DNA from: Microseira wollei NIES-4236
GTDB lineage: Bacteria; Cyanobacteriota; Cyanobacteriia; Cyanobacteriales; Aerosakkonemataceae
Length of the DNA: 44,887 nt
Reading direction: 5' to 3'
Assembly (NCBI RefSeq): GCF_020521235.1
Contig: NZ_BLAY01000079.1
Coordinates: forward strand, 1 to 44,887
Shown here: positions 9,440 to 18,198 of the stretch, piece by piece
Layout: each line of letters starts with the position of its first letter
Numbering within the stretch: the stretch's first letter is position 1
Notes under the pieces: model-generated
Seen by the model: only the letters and a program-made list of their open reading frames with translations
Database searches by the model: none
What the model was told of the DNA's origin: nothing
Made by a program: the position numbers and the translations under genes

Positions 9440-10093
9440 TCACTCCTTGTCGGATTTTTGTGCTTTCATGATTTCTTCGTACAATTGAAGACGATTCTGT
9501 TTCAGATCGGATAATATATGACTTATTAGAGTAGCCTCCCGCAGAGCTTCATTTTTCTTTTCCCCATTATGCAGCGCTATTACCTGCCAGTTGTTGATTT
9601 TTAGCACGGGCGATCCAGAAGTTCCTTTATCAGTAGGAGCATTATAGAGAATGCAGTTAGTATCTGGAGCAATCTTTACAAAATATCCACTACTTCCCTG
9701 CTTAGGCTCACCTTTTGGATGTTGAATAACAAATAGTTGGGTTTGAACTGTAAGCGGAGCATTTTGATTCGTTTCTAAGTTCAAAAAGCCTCTTGACTCT
9801 AAAGAGGAATCTTCATCCTTTAATCGCAGCAAAGCATAGTCCAAATCTCGATTGTAATGTTCCAACTTTTTTACGCCATATTCAGTTCCTTGACCGGGTA
9901 ATATATTGTCAAAAAATAGCAAGGTATTGGCAAGTTGTGCTTGAATATCGGACTCGCTAATCCAATCTTCTCTGTAACTTCTGGCTTCGATAACGTGCCA
10001 ACAGGTAAAGGCTAATTCAGGAGTTACTAACCAAGCTGTACCTGTAGGAACTGTAGGAACTTTATCTATGCATCCATTAATAATTTTCGGCAC
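9440..10093 (-). CDS. Trypsin-like serine protease of the conflict operon
   Basis: A cytoplasmic chymotrypsin-fold protease of 217 residues without a signal peptide. The catalytic triad is visible: His33 in TCWHVIEA, Asp83 or Asp85 in RDLDYALLRL, and Ser159 in DKGTSGSPV. The fold ends in WQVIALHNGE, as in HtrA-like members. Trypsin-like proteases are common effectors in vWA-MoxR and STAND conflict systems, where they are switched on by an NTPase-sensing step and cleave a partner such as a caspase-like protein. Here a CHAT protease and two partner proteins sit next to it. The start is GTG at 10091-10093. The 45-base gap to the upstream gene is among the largest inside the operon. Confidence 0.88.
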   Translation of the reverse strand: MPKIINGCIDKVPTVPTGTAWLVTPELAFTCWHVIEARSYREDWISESDIQAQLANTLLFFDNILPGQGTEYGVKKLEHYNRDLDYALLRLKDEDSSLESRGFLNLETNQNAPLTVQTQLFVIQHPKGEPKQGSSGYFVKIAPDTNCILYNAPTDKGTSGSPVLKINNWQVIALHNGEKKNEALREATLISHILSDLKQNRLQLYEEIMKAQKSDKE

Positions 10094-10138
10094 GCTGATC
10101 CGGGCAACTGAAGCAGCACAAGTTAAGATTTTTTCATA

Positions 10139-11869
10139 TTATGAAATAAAAACCATTGACTCACCTTGGGGATTAGCTTCTTGTGCCAAGCGATCTGTCG
10201 GTGAACTTTCAGAATGGGCAATATCAGGTTTCTTTGTAAAAGGTACAATTTTGGAGTTGTTATTAGAACCTGAAAGAACACTATTAAGTTCCTGTGCTAG
10301 TTTATCTAATATTTGATGACGACTATCTGCTGAGTCTATTCGATTTGCTAGTAGACGTACCAAGATAACTAGCGCATTTTCCTTAGTATCATCGCGATGT
10401 TTATCACATAGGTAGCCGATCGCCTCTTCAACCAGTTTAGATGGGCTGCCTTGCTGCCAATGGTTTCGCCAAGGGTTGAGTGGAGCGTTCCCCTTAAAGA
10501 ATTTCCGCAATGTTCCAGCGTCGTCAAACTGGTCGCAATCTAACAACGCTTCATACAATCGATCGTAGATTTCAGGAGGAATCCCAGACATATTACTTTT
10601 TAAGGCATTATTCCCATGATAATGTCGCGTTTTTGGCAAAGCAAGTCCCGATTTACGCTCCGGCTCCCCAGACTGCTTAGCAGACGGAGGTTCGCTAGCA
10701 ACGGGTTCAGTAGCAATACTTTCCTGAACTGTAGCTTTTAGACGTTGCAGGCGATCGCCCCCTATCCCCAAATACTCTCGATCCGCTCGAATTTGCCCTT
10801 GCAATTTTTTGCCGACGTACCGCAAAAACTCTTGACAAAAACTCAACTTAGTGCCTGGAAAATTCTCCAGCTTTTCCAAGTAAGTTTTGTAATTGATTTC
10901 GTTAATGGCGATCGTCTTTTCCTGTTCTGTCAAATCATCTAGGTAGTTAGCATAGTCCAGCTCCATTTGACGTAATTTGGCTAACAAGTCTATCAGATGC
11001 GATCGCCGATTTGGTGTTTCAGAAATTTGACGAAAATTGCTTGTATACTGTTCCAAACTACCGTAAAGTTTCTTAGCCCGATCGACACACCCGCGCGATT
11101 GTTGATAAACATAGAGAATTTTATGGCGACACCACAGCAGATGAAGGAGGATTTCAGATACTCTATCCATGTGATGGGGTTTCATCTCCTGACATTTGAG
11201 CCAGATTAGGATATGAAGTTTATTGCCGGGATTGGATAGTCTACTTTCATACTCAAAAATTGGATTGCCCAACAAACTTCCGGGATCGACTAAATCGATT
11301 GAATGTTTCCCTGGAAATAATTGGGCGACGCAAGCATCTGCTAAAACTCGCTCGCTATCTTCTTGTATTTCTAAAGATGGTTGACCAAACAGCAATAGTG
11401 TTTGTCCCAAAGAAGCCTGAATATTTTGTGATATCAGGTTGTTAGGGTTGAGATCGTTTAATTGCGGTAGGGTCGGAGTATCTTGAGAAAATAGGGTCAG
11501 ATCGATCGCATAAGTATCGTGCAAGCGAAAAGGACAAAGCAATCCCTGAATTTCCAATCCGCCCGGTTGAGGAGGGACTTGGAAGTGTAGACTGGGTTCG
11601 TTATTTTGTAATAAGGTTAAGTATTCAGTTCCCAAAAAATCTTCGGCTTCTGGGAAATAGCGATCGCCTTCATAACATATCAGTTTTTGTCGTAGAGTTT
11701 GTAGTTCCGGAATGTTGAGTGTATTTCCCAAATCGACTAACTGTTCCCACAACCGGGGGGCTGCTGCTACGGTTGGCTGTAGTCCCTGATTGATGCTGTT
11801 GCGAAGATGGAACGCATAGAGGGTAAGGCTGGGGCTATGCAGTCCCATCGTCTGGGGAATTTCGCTCAT
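10139..11869 (-). CDS. Conflict-system partner protein (VMAP-like) with effector-associated domain, copy 2, N-terminally truncated
   Basis: A 576-residue paralogue of the 2534-5110 gene. Homology starts abruptly at SLTLYAFHLRNSINQG and covers the middle region and the effector-associated-like domain (about residues 428-535, EALLDCDQFDDAGTLRKFF). It lacks the roughly 230-residue N-terminal module of copy 1 and the unique C-terminal domain. The first residues MSEIPQTMGLHSP have no counterpart in copy 1. The DNA breakpoint is sharp: the two copies match up to GGGTAAGGCTGG-type sequence near 11830 and then diverge. Unlike copy 1 it has Glu codons where copy 1 has stops, so the frame is open. Nucleotide similarity of the shared part is high, pointing to recent duplication or gene conversion. 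Confidence 0.75.
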   Translation of the reverse strand: MSEIPQTMGLHSPSLTLYAFHLRNSINQGLQPTVAAAPRLWEQLVDLGNTLNIPELQTLRQKLICYEGDRYFPEAEDFLGTEYLTLLQNNEPSLHFQVPPQPGGLEIQGLLCPFRLHDTYAIDLTLFSQDTPTLPQLNDLNPNNLISQNIQASLGQTLLLFGQPSLEIQEDSERVLADACVAQLFPGKHSIDLVDPGSLLGNPIFEYESRLSNPGNKLHILIWLKCQEMKPHHMDRVSEILLHLLWCRHKILYVYQQSRGCVDRAKKLYGSLEQYTSNFRQISETPNRRSHLIDLLAKLRQMELDYANYLDDLTEQEKTIAINEINYKTYLEKLENFPGTKLSFCQEFLRYVGKKLQGQIRADREYLGIGGDRLQRLKATVQESIATEPVASEPPSAKQSGEPERKSGLALPKTRHYHGNNALKSNMSGIPPEIYDRLYEALLDCDQFDDAGTLRKFFKGNAPLNPWRNHWQQGSPSKLVEEAIGYLCDKHRDDTKENALVILVRLLANRIDSADSRHQILDKLAQELNSVLSGSNNNSKIVPFTKKPDIAHSESSPTDRLAQEANPQGESMVFIS

Positions 11870-11926
11870 GATTTGGGCAGCTTGGACTGGTCATATCGGG
11901 TTTGCGCTTCTATTGATATTGTTTCA

Positions 11927-14900
11927 TTACTGCCCGATCGCACAAAACGCAGCCCAATGCCGAGGATTTTCAAATGGTTTGGCGTTATCATCTAACTGAT
12001 GTAACCTGTGGCGTAGATTCATTTTCAGAGTGGCATCGAAAAATCTTTCATTTGTTTTCACCCAAGCTGCCAATTCTGTCTTGTTAATACCCAGTAACCA
12101 GCGCTGGGCTTCATTAAGCGCGATCGCAGCCGCCACTCCCTGCTGAAAAATTTGGTAGAACTTCACCATTAACAAGGCGGTGGACAAATCACCTACTGAC
12201 CAGAGAGAGACAATTACACTTTTGACCCCAGCAGCTATCAAACAACGAGATAGCCCCACTACTCCATCTCCGGTGATTTTACCCTGTCCGGTACTGCAAG
12301 CACTCAGCACAACCAGTTCGGCGTTTAGTTTCATGTCGTAGATTTCGCCAGCAGTAAGAAAGCCATTATCTTCGTCGCTGGGAGCAAGAGCGATCGCTCC
12401 TGGTATGCCCAATTGTCGGATATCATCTAATAAACCGTGGGTTGCGATGTGTATCAATCGTGCTTTGGGAAGAAGTTGTGTAATATATGCTTTGGTTGCA
12501 TCTGCACCCGTGATGGCTTGCGTGTTGAGAAGGGGAGCTATTGCATTTGCTTCAGTTTTTGCCCAGGCTAAATCCTGCAACTGCACAGGTGGTTCAGTTA
12601 AGGGAATTGTTGGCATTTTCGGATTTCCCACAACCAGCCCTTCTAGGGAAGTTTCTTGTTCTTTAGTATTTCGTTTTTGAGTTAGCTCTAGTACCTGAAT
12701 GGAAGGTGCGGTAATAATAGTGTGTTTTTCGATCAGGAATTTACACTCATGGTCTTGCAGCGCCGGAAAAGGTGTTAAAAATAAGCTTTCTTGAGGAATA
12801 AAAACAACCGTAGAGTTGGGGTCAGGTGGTAAATACTTAGTGATAGGTTGAATTAGTATTTGATAAAGTTGTTGTAATTCTTTATTTTTTTTATTCTTGT
12901 CGATTAAGGAGTTAGATCTCGCAGATTCACTCGCCTTAGTTTCAGTTTCCTCTACACCTAAACTCCTACGGGCTTCAATAATTAATTTAGCTAGTGAAAT
13001 ATTGCTGATGTGTAAGCTTTCCAGGCTGATTTTATGAAATTTAATTTGTTTTTGAGGTTTAACAACCCAAATTAATAAATTAGATTCCTTTGTTTGCTTC
13101 CGCCCTTGAATAATAAATTCATCATAAATAATTGAATACTCAACTATAGTTAAGTTGTTTTTATTACAAATTTCGATAATTTGTTCTATTTGTATATAGC
13201 TAGATAAAAGGAGATGTTTTTTCCCTGTTTACTAGATATTTGCTTAAGTAATAAATCAACGAAAGCGCGAGTTCTACCCCTTTCTGCAATTTCTAAACCC
13301 TCTTCTTTTTTATTCTGGTTAATCAAAACTTCTTGCAATAGTCTATAAGTACGAGCGTGTTCTTCAAAGAGAGAAATTTTATCTGCATCTTCCAGGTTTA
13401 TTCGGAAATTGTCCCATACTTCTACAGCGCTACGTAGAATACTTTCAACTTCTAACAGTTGATTTTTGTCAGGCAAAGTATTGGATTTTAGTAAAGCGGC
13501 TCCAATATTATTTAGGGCTGTTCCTTCTCCATCTGCTTCTCCTATCTCTCGTGCAATATTTAACTGTTTTTGAAAATTATTAATAGCCAGTTGATACTGA
13601 CCCATAAAATAAAATACTGTTCCCAATCCAGCAATTGTATTTGCTTCTTTATGAATGTTCCCTAATAGTTTGCGAAGTGCCACTGATTGCTCATAATACT
13701 TAATAGCTTTATTATATTCACCTAAAGCACAATATGTATTACCTAAATTACCTAAAACATCAGCTTCACCTGAACGATTACCTATTTCTTTATGCAGTAG
13801 CGACATTTCATAATATTTGACAGCTTCTTCATATTCTGAAAGTGAATCAAATGCGTTACCTAAATTACCTAAAAATGCAGCTTCTCCATAGCGATCGCCT
13901 ATCTCTCTGGCAATATCCAAAAATTTTGTAAAATAATCCACCGCTTTTTGATACTGCCCCAAAGTATAGAAAATATTACCTAAATTAGCTAGTGCTTGAG
14001 ACTCACCTACCCGATTGTTTACCTCCGCCATAATTTTTTGGCATTCTTGGTTGTATGCGATCGCTTCCGGAAACTTTCCTAAAGCATCAAATACCAAACT
14101 TAAATTACCAAGACTATTAGCCTCTCCTTGGCGAGCGCCAATTTTCTGTTTGATGCATAAAGACTGTTGATGATAATCAATTGATTCTTGGTATTCTCCT
14201 AAAGAGTAATATACAACCCCCAAATTTCCTAAAGCAGAGGCTTCTCCTTCTAAATCGTTAAGTTCCCGTCTAATCAGCAGAGATTGTTGGTAATACTCAA
14301 TGGCTTGCTGATATTCTCCTAGTGATTCAAAAACATTACCAAGGTTATTTAAGGCGCGACCTTCCCGATGGCGATTGCTGTACTTTTCAGCTATTGCTAA
14401 CTCTTGTTTATATTTTTCAATTGCTAGCTCAAATTTTCCTAAAGAATAGTAGCTGTTACCTAAACCATTTAACGCATTAGATTTAAGTCCATCATTATCT
14501 ATCTTTTGAGCAATAGCTAACTGTCGTTTGTGGTATTCAATAGCTTCTTGATATTTTCCCAAACTGAAATATGTAAAACCTAAATTCCCCAGAGTCGCTC
14601 CTTCTGCTTTGGAGTTATCAAGTTCTTGATACTTGACTATAGCTTGTTCCCATAAAAGAATTGCATCTTCAAATAAATTGGCTTTGTATTTTTCCATTCC
14701 TTGATTAAACAGTTGCCTTGCTTCTATTTCTTTCGTATAACTATTGGCAGCATTTTCAATAGCATCTTCCAATGCAGATGTGAGATTATTGAGATAATAA
14801 GCTACATCTTCACCTCCATTTTGTTCAAACAATTATGAATATTTTTTAATAAATTTGATAAAATCATAATCCAACAAATTTTTATGATTTTCTAAAATTT

Positions 14901-14976
14901 GCATTTCTTCTCCATCATCACAGTTTATTAGACAATCAATTAAACTTAAATAAGCTTCAAGACGTTCTTCGTTCAT
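11927..14976 (-). pseudogene. TPR-CHAT caspase-like protease with one in-frame stop and one frameshift
   Basis: One gene read in three pieces. It opens at ATG 14974-14976 (MNEERLEAYLSLIDCL, preceded by GGAGAGG), the usual N-terminus of cyanobacterial TPR-CHAT proteins. A TAA at 14833-14835 interrupts it after 47 codons, and the same frame continues through about ten 40-residue TPR units (repeated ALGNLG...Y..LG.Y..AI). Near 13217-13222 the frame shifts by one at a run of six A on the coding strand. The shifted frame stays open for about 1.28 kb and encodes the CHAT domain: His in HIATHG, Cys in VLSACSTG, and the closing WAAFCAIG. CHAT domains are caspase-like cysteine proteases, often toxin effectors. 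As it stands only a short peptide, a TPR-only and a CHAT-only protein could be made, unless recoding occurs. Confidence 0.85.
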
Positions 14977-15143
14977 TGTTCCTCTCCTGCACAAAATGCC
15001 GCCCAATAAAAAGGCAATTTAAAAGGTTGATCATCATCCTCCAACTTATAAAGACGACGACGCAGACTCATCCTAACCGCTGGTTTCAATGGTAACTGAT
15101 TTTTCTCAATCCATGTTTCCAAAGCCCCCTTGGTCAAATTCTT
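14973..15143 (-). pseudogene. C-terminal remnant of another CHAT protein
   Basis: An open minus-strand frame of 56 residues ends in LYKLEDDDQPFKLPFYWAAF followed by CAGEEQ, the characteristic CHAT C-terminus. Its TGA overlaps the ATG of the TPR-CHAT gene as ATGA, so a whole CHAT gene once preceded and was coupled to it. The upstream side is cut at about 15140, where it joins the end of the secreted-protein gene, consistent with a deletion. Confidence 0.75.
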
Positions 15144-15580
15144 TCTCTGAGGATGATTCGGCGACCTTCTATAACAATTAGCTCTTGGGCTGTAAGGATG
15201 TAATGGACATTTCCGTTAGCTGCGACAAATTGGGAACCGTTGTAACTTCTGAGAGGTAAAATAATGCCTCCGATTCTACCATTTTTGTCAACTGCAACGT
15301 ACATTAAGGGTCTACAATTTCTGCCGCAAATGTAAACCAAAAAGTTTCTGGTTTCGGCGAAAACGTAGCGAACCATGTTAGGGCAACTTATGGCTGGGAT
15401 GAACTGTTGTGCTATCTGTTGGGGCAGGGAGATAGAGCCTGATGGGGACTGTTCAATGGTAGGATGAATGCGAGTAGGACTTATCCCAGGCTGTTGTGCT
15501 AGCACAGGGGTGGTGAAAAACAAAGATGCCCCAGCACCAGCTAAGGCGATCGCATGATAGGTTAATTTTAGAGAATTCAT
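15134..15580 (-). CDS. Small secreted protein of unknown function
   Basis: 148 residues. It starts with a clear Sec signal peptide: a basic start, a hydrophobic stretch AIALAGAGASLFFTTP, then a cleavage-like VLAQQ. The mature part of about 118 residues holds three cysteines (ISCPNMVRYVFAETRNFLVY and a CGRNC), suggesting disulfides in the periplasm or outside the cell, with beta-type repeats later on. I do not recognise the family. ATG 15578-15580 is preceded by AAGGAG at good spacing. The bipartite motif at 15674-15701 lies 93 bases upstream on the same strand. Its stop at 15134 falls at the junction with a CHAT remnant, so the last residues may have been altered by a deletion. Confidence 0.7.
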   Translation of the reverse strand: MNSLKLTYHAIALAGAGASLFFTTPVLAQQPGISPTRIHPTIEQSPSGSISLPQQIAQQFIPAISCPNMVRYVFAETRNFLVYICGRNCRPLMYVAVDKNGRIGGIILPLRSYNGSQFVAANGNVHYILTAQELIVIEGRRIILRERI

Positions 15581-15673
15581 AGTCGCTACTCCTTACGATG
15601 AAAGCCTTTCAGCACTTCTACACCACTGTTTTGGAGACCAAATCTAGTCGGCGGGGAAGCTTTGCTGTTTATT

Positions 15674-15701
15674 TATCGGGATAGCGTGAGGAGAATATGC
15701 A
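15674..15701 (-). promoter_or_regulatory. Bipartite motif copy D: TGCATA-N15-CCCGATA
   Basis: On the minus strand TGCATA (15701-15696) and CCCGATA (15680-15674) are separated by exactly 15 bases, as in four other copies (15925, 29751, 30651, 30908). It points at the secreted protein that starts at 15580. The two blocks and their spacing look like a -35/-10 pair or an activator site. The 15581-15753 interval holds nothing else that I can support. Confidence 0.55.
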
Positions 15702-15753
15702 GGTTTTTTGCGAGCAAGGTCAGCAATTTGGGGAATACTGTGGATAATTACAA

Positions 15754-15915
15754 GTTCATGCACCGACAGTATCCTTGATGACCGAATTCTATCGCCAGAT
15801 GCAGAGGAGTCCTGGTAAAGCACAAGCACTGTGTCAGGCGATGCTTACCACCATCAAAACACACTCCAACCCCAAGGACTGGGCAGCTTTTACCCTCATT
15901 GGCGAAGCGAAATGA
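15754..15915 (+). pseudogene. C-terminal remnant of a CHAT protein
   Basis: A plus-strand frame of 53 residues containing APTVSLMTEFYRQMQRSPGK and ending NPKDWAAFTLIGEAK is the last quarter of a CHAT domain. It lacks the catalytic His and Cys, and upstream homology is lost near 15750. It faces another CHAT remnant about 600 bases away on the opposite strand, so two CHAT genes were eroded here. Confidence 0.75.
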
Positions 15916-15924
15916 GAAAGGGGT

Positions 15925-15952
15925 TACATATTTCTCTAAACCTCTCCCGATA
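15925..15952 (+). promoter_or_regulatory. Bipartite motif copy A: TACATA-N15-CCCGATA
   Basis: TACATA at 15925-15930 and CCCGATA at 15946-15952 have the 15-base spacer seen in the other four copies. The spacer itself (TTTCTCTAAACCTCT) is similar to copies B and C. It lies 40 bases before the YbjN-like gene start at 15992. Confidence 0.55.
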
Positions 15953-15991
15953 TACAGACAGAAAGTAACGGGGTTAAGACAAGAGGTGATT

Positions 15992-16543
15992 ATGGGAACG
16001 ACTTTACCACAGATTGCACAGTATCTCGATGAACGTGCCTGGAAATACAAACTCGATGAAGAGAATGAGCGCATTATTACAGGCGTAAAAGCTGAAAACG
16101 TCGAAGATTTTTGGATTTTCATTAACTTAAAAGAGAACGGCGAGTATTTCCAGATGGTAGCGCCCGAACTACTGACGGGGATAAAAGACCACATATATAA
16201 AGGTGTGTTGTTTCAAACTCTACTAGCACTCTCTTGGGATACTAAGATGGTGCGGTGGGAGTATGACTTAGTGGATGGGGAAGTTCGCGCATCAATTGAT
16301 TTTCCTTTGGAGGATGGTATACTGACGCAAAGACAGTTTGACAGATGTTTAGATAGTTTGATTCGCTTGGTGGATGAACTGGCTATGCCACGACTCAAAA
16401 CAGTGTTGGAAATAGGCGAAGATCCGGGTGAAAAAGAGTTGGGGGAAAGATTATTGTTGAATCTACAAGAGATTTTACCAAATGGAGCGCTGGGTTTGTT
16501 GGAACAAGCGATCGCCGCCCGCAAGCAAAGAGGAATTAGTTGA
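15992..16543 (+). CDS. YbjN-domain protein
   Basis: About 183 residues with the CesT/T3SS-chaperone-like fold of the YbjN (bacterial sensory regulator) family. Landmarks are LPQIAQYLDERAWKYKLDEE, an inner beta core FWIFINLKENGEYFQMVAPE and the DGEVRASIDFPLEDG...LTQRQFDRCLDSLIRLVDE stretch. Such proteins bind partners and affect stress or motility phenotypes; no enzymatic role is known. I choose ATG 15992 because AAGAGGTG precedes it and the YbjN homology begins there. The longer frame from 15899 would run through the CHAT remnant tail and motif A. It is likely transcribed from motif A. Confidence 0.75.
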   Translation: MGTTLPQIAQYLDERAWKYKLDEENERIITGVKAENVEDFWIFINLKENGEYFQMVAPELLTGIKDHIYKGVLFQTLLALSWDTKMVRWEYDLVDGEVRASIDFPLEDGILTQRQFDRCLDSLIRLVDELAMPRLKTVLEIGEDPGEKELGERLLLNLQEILPNGALGLLEQAIAARKQRGIS

Positions 16544-16600
16544 TGGTTAGATGGATTTACTTTTGGGTTAATACCAATCGTTGTGAGGATAAGAAAGGCG

Positions 16601-18196
16601 ATGAAAATTGAACGAGAAAATGAGGAGAAAATGTTTTCGGCTTATCTCCAACTTAAATGGGCGAATAATCATCTCGTTGTTCCAGATGCTCCTTGGCGAT
16701 CGCACCGATAATTACAACATAATGCTAGGATAATTATTCAGTTAACCCCGACAGCTAACGAGCGAAATTTGGCTGAATACTGGATGAATGAATCCCAAAA
16801 ACAGCCTAATTCACTAGCTAGATTGCATTTAGCAGCTTATTTTGAAGAAAGTTGCTTTTGGGTTGCCCACAAATTAGCCCTAAAGCGAGCGGGTAAATCA
16901 TCCTATTCCTATTTGTTTCAGGAATACTTTCAAATGGCGAGAGTCATAGCTGCTAAACCAGAAAATATTTTGCAAGGCTACGACTCTAGCCGTAGTAATA
17001 GCCTCAAAAGCATCAAAAACTGGAGTCAGTTAAAACTCACAACAGCTATCTCAGAAATCACAGGTGAAAAGACCTATTCTGATGCTGGATTGCTGAGACG
17101 GCAGACTGAAACTTCGATGGAACAAGCTTTGCAACAAGAGGGGATTAGTTCGCTGAATGAGGAATTATTACTAAGGGCTGGTGTTAATGAAACCCAACTA
17201 GCACGCTGTCTCCTAGCTTGGAAAAGCTTTTATAAAGTTTATACTCCTACTACACCTAGAGGCAGGAAGAAACTATTGTGGCCTAATGCCGAGCATCTGA
17301 ACAACATTGCTGATGAATACAATCAGAAAGCAATACAGCATAAACTGACCCCGTCAATGACTGCTCAAAGCATTGATGGATTGCTGAAAACCTGCGTTAG
17401 AGCCTTACGAAATAGTAGCGAAATTCAGATATCTGAGCTAGACGAGTTTAGTTCGATTCCCGATCGAGAAACGATTTTTGAAACTGAGGCAGGAATTGAG
17501 GTGCTTGAGAATGCAGAGATCGGAGAATGCCTATCAAATGCCTTTACCGCCCTACCAAAAGAGGCTCAAATCATGTTGAGACTTTGGCATGGCTTAGGAT
17601 TTAATCAGCGTGATGTTGGGGAGTTGTTTGGAATTGAACGGAATCAAATTGCTAACAAAATCAAAGCTTGGCGTAGCTCGTTATTACGGTATTTGATCAA
17701 ATATTTGGGTCAGTCAATGACTGCTCAAGAAATTAATCAGAAGTCAAAAAAGATGGATTTGTGGTTGGAGGATTATTGCAGAGATCAGTTCGTATATTTT
17801 TTATCCAATACCCTTAATAACGAACTCAATGGCGATGTACAACTGGTACAAAAGTGCTATAACAAGGGTAAGTTTGATCTGAAGGCTGGAGCTAATTACC
17901 TAAAAATCCCCGAAACTGAAGTCAGTCAAAGACTTGAGAAACTTAAGGAACATCTGGGATATCGATTGACAGACTATGTGGGCAGTCAATTAACAGCAGA
18001 GGTGGATCAAATTCTGTATGAAGCCTTGAGTACGCTAAATTTAGCGAAAACATTGGCTGTAGATTTAGTCAATCAAAGACTAGCTGAGTTTATGACTTCA
18101 GTTGTTCGAGCTAAGGCTGAATTTTTAGATGAAGAAAATCAAGATATCGCTAAATTTGTTGAAGAATGGTTGACCAAAGACAAAGCGGGGGTATAG
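16601..18196 (+). pseudogene. Atypical sigma-70-like factor (cyanobacterial family) with an early in-frame TAA
   Basis: A member of the cyanobacterial sigma-like family usually encoded next to DUF1822 genes. The N-terminal segment (from ATG 16601, EEKMFSAYLQLKW) is followed by TAA at 16709-16711. The same frame then runs on to 18196 with family landmarks: LARLHLAAYFEESCFWVAHK, TSMEQALQQEGISSLNEE, YTPTTPRGRKKLLWPNAEHL, and a region 4-like helix-turn-helix LWHGLGFNQRDVGELFGIER near residue 345. A second, weaker repeat of the helix-turn-helix part follows. If translation restarts at TTG 16769 a 475-residue protein lacking the first 56 codons could be made. DUF1822 starts two bases after its TAG, so the two are co-translated. 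It is a candidate reader of the TRCATA-N15-YCCGATA motif. Confidence 0.7.
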
Positions 18197-18198
18197 TC

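Noticed and set aside
11860-11915. Possible sixth copy of the bipartite motif on the minus strand (CAAACCCGATATGA before the 10139-11869 gene)
   Set aside because: The CCCGATA block is present, but at 15 bases upstream the sequence is CAATAT rather than TGCATA, so I do not count it.
15644-15829. 61-codon minus-strand frame between the CHAT remnant and the secreted protein
   Set aside because: It covers motif D and the antisense of a CHAT remnant; no protein-like pattern.
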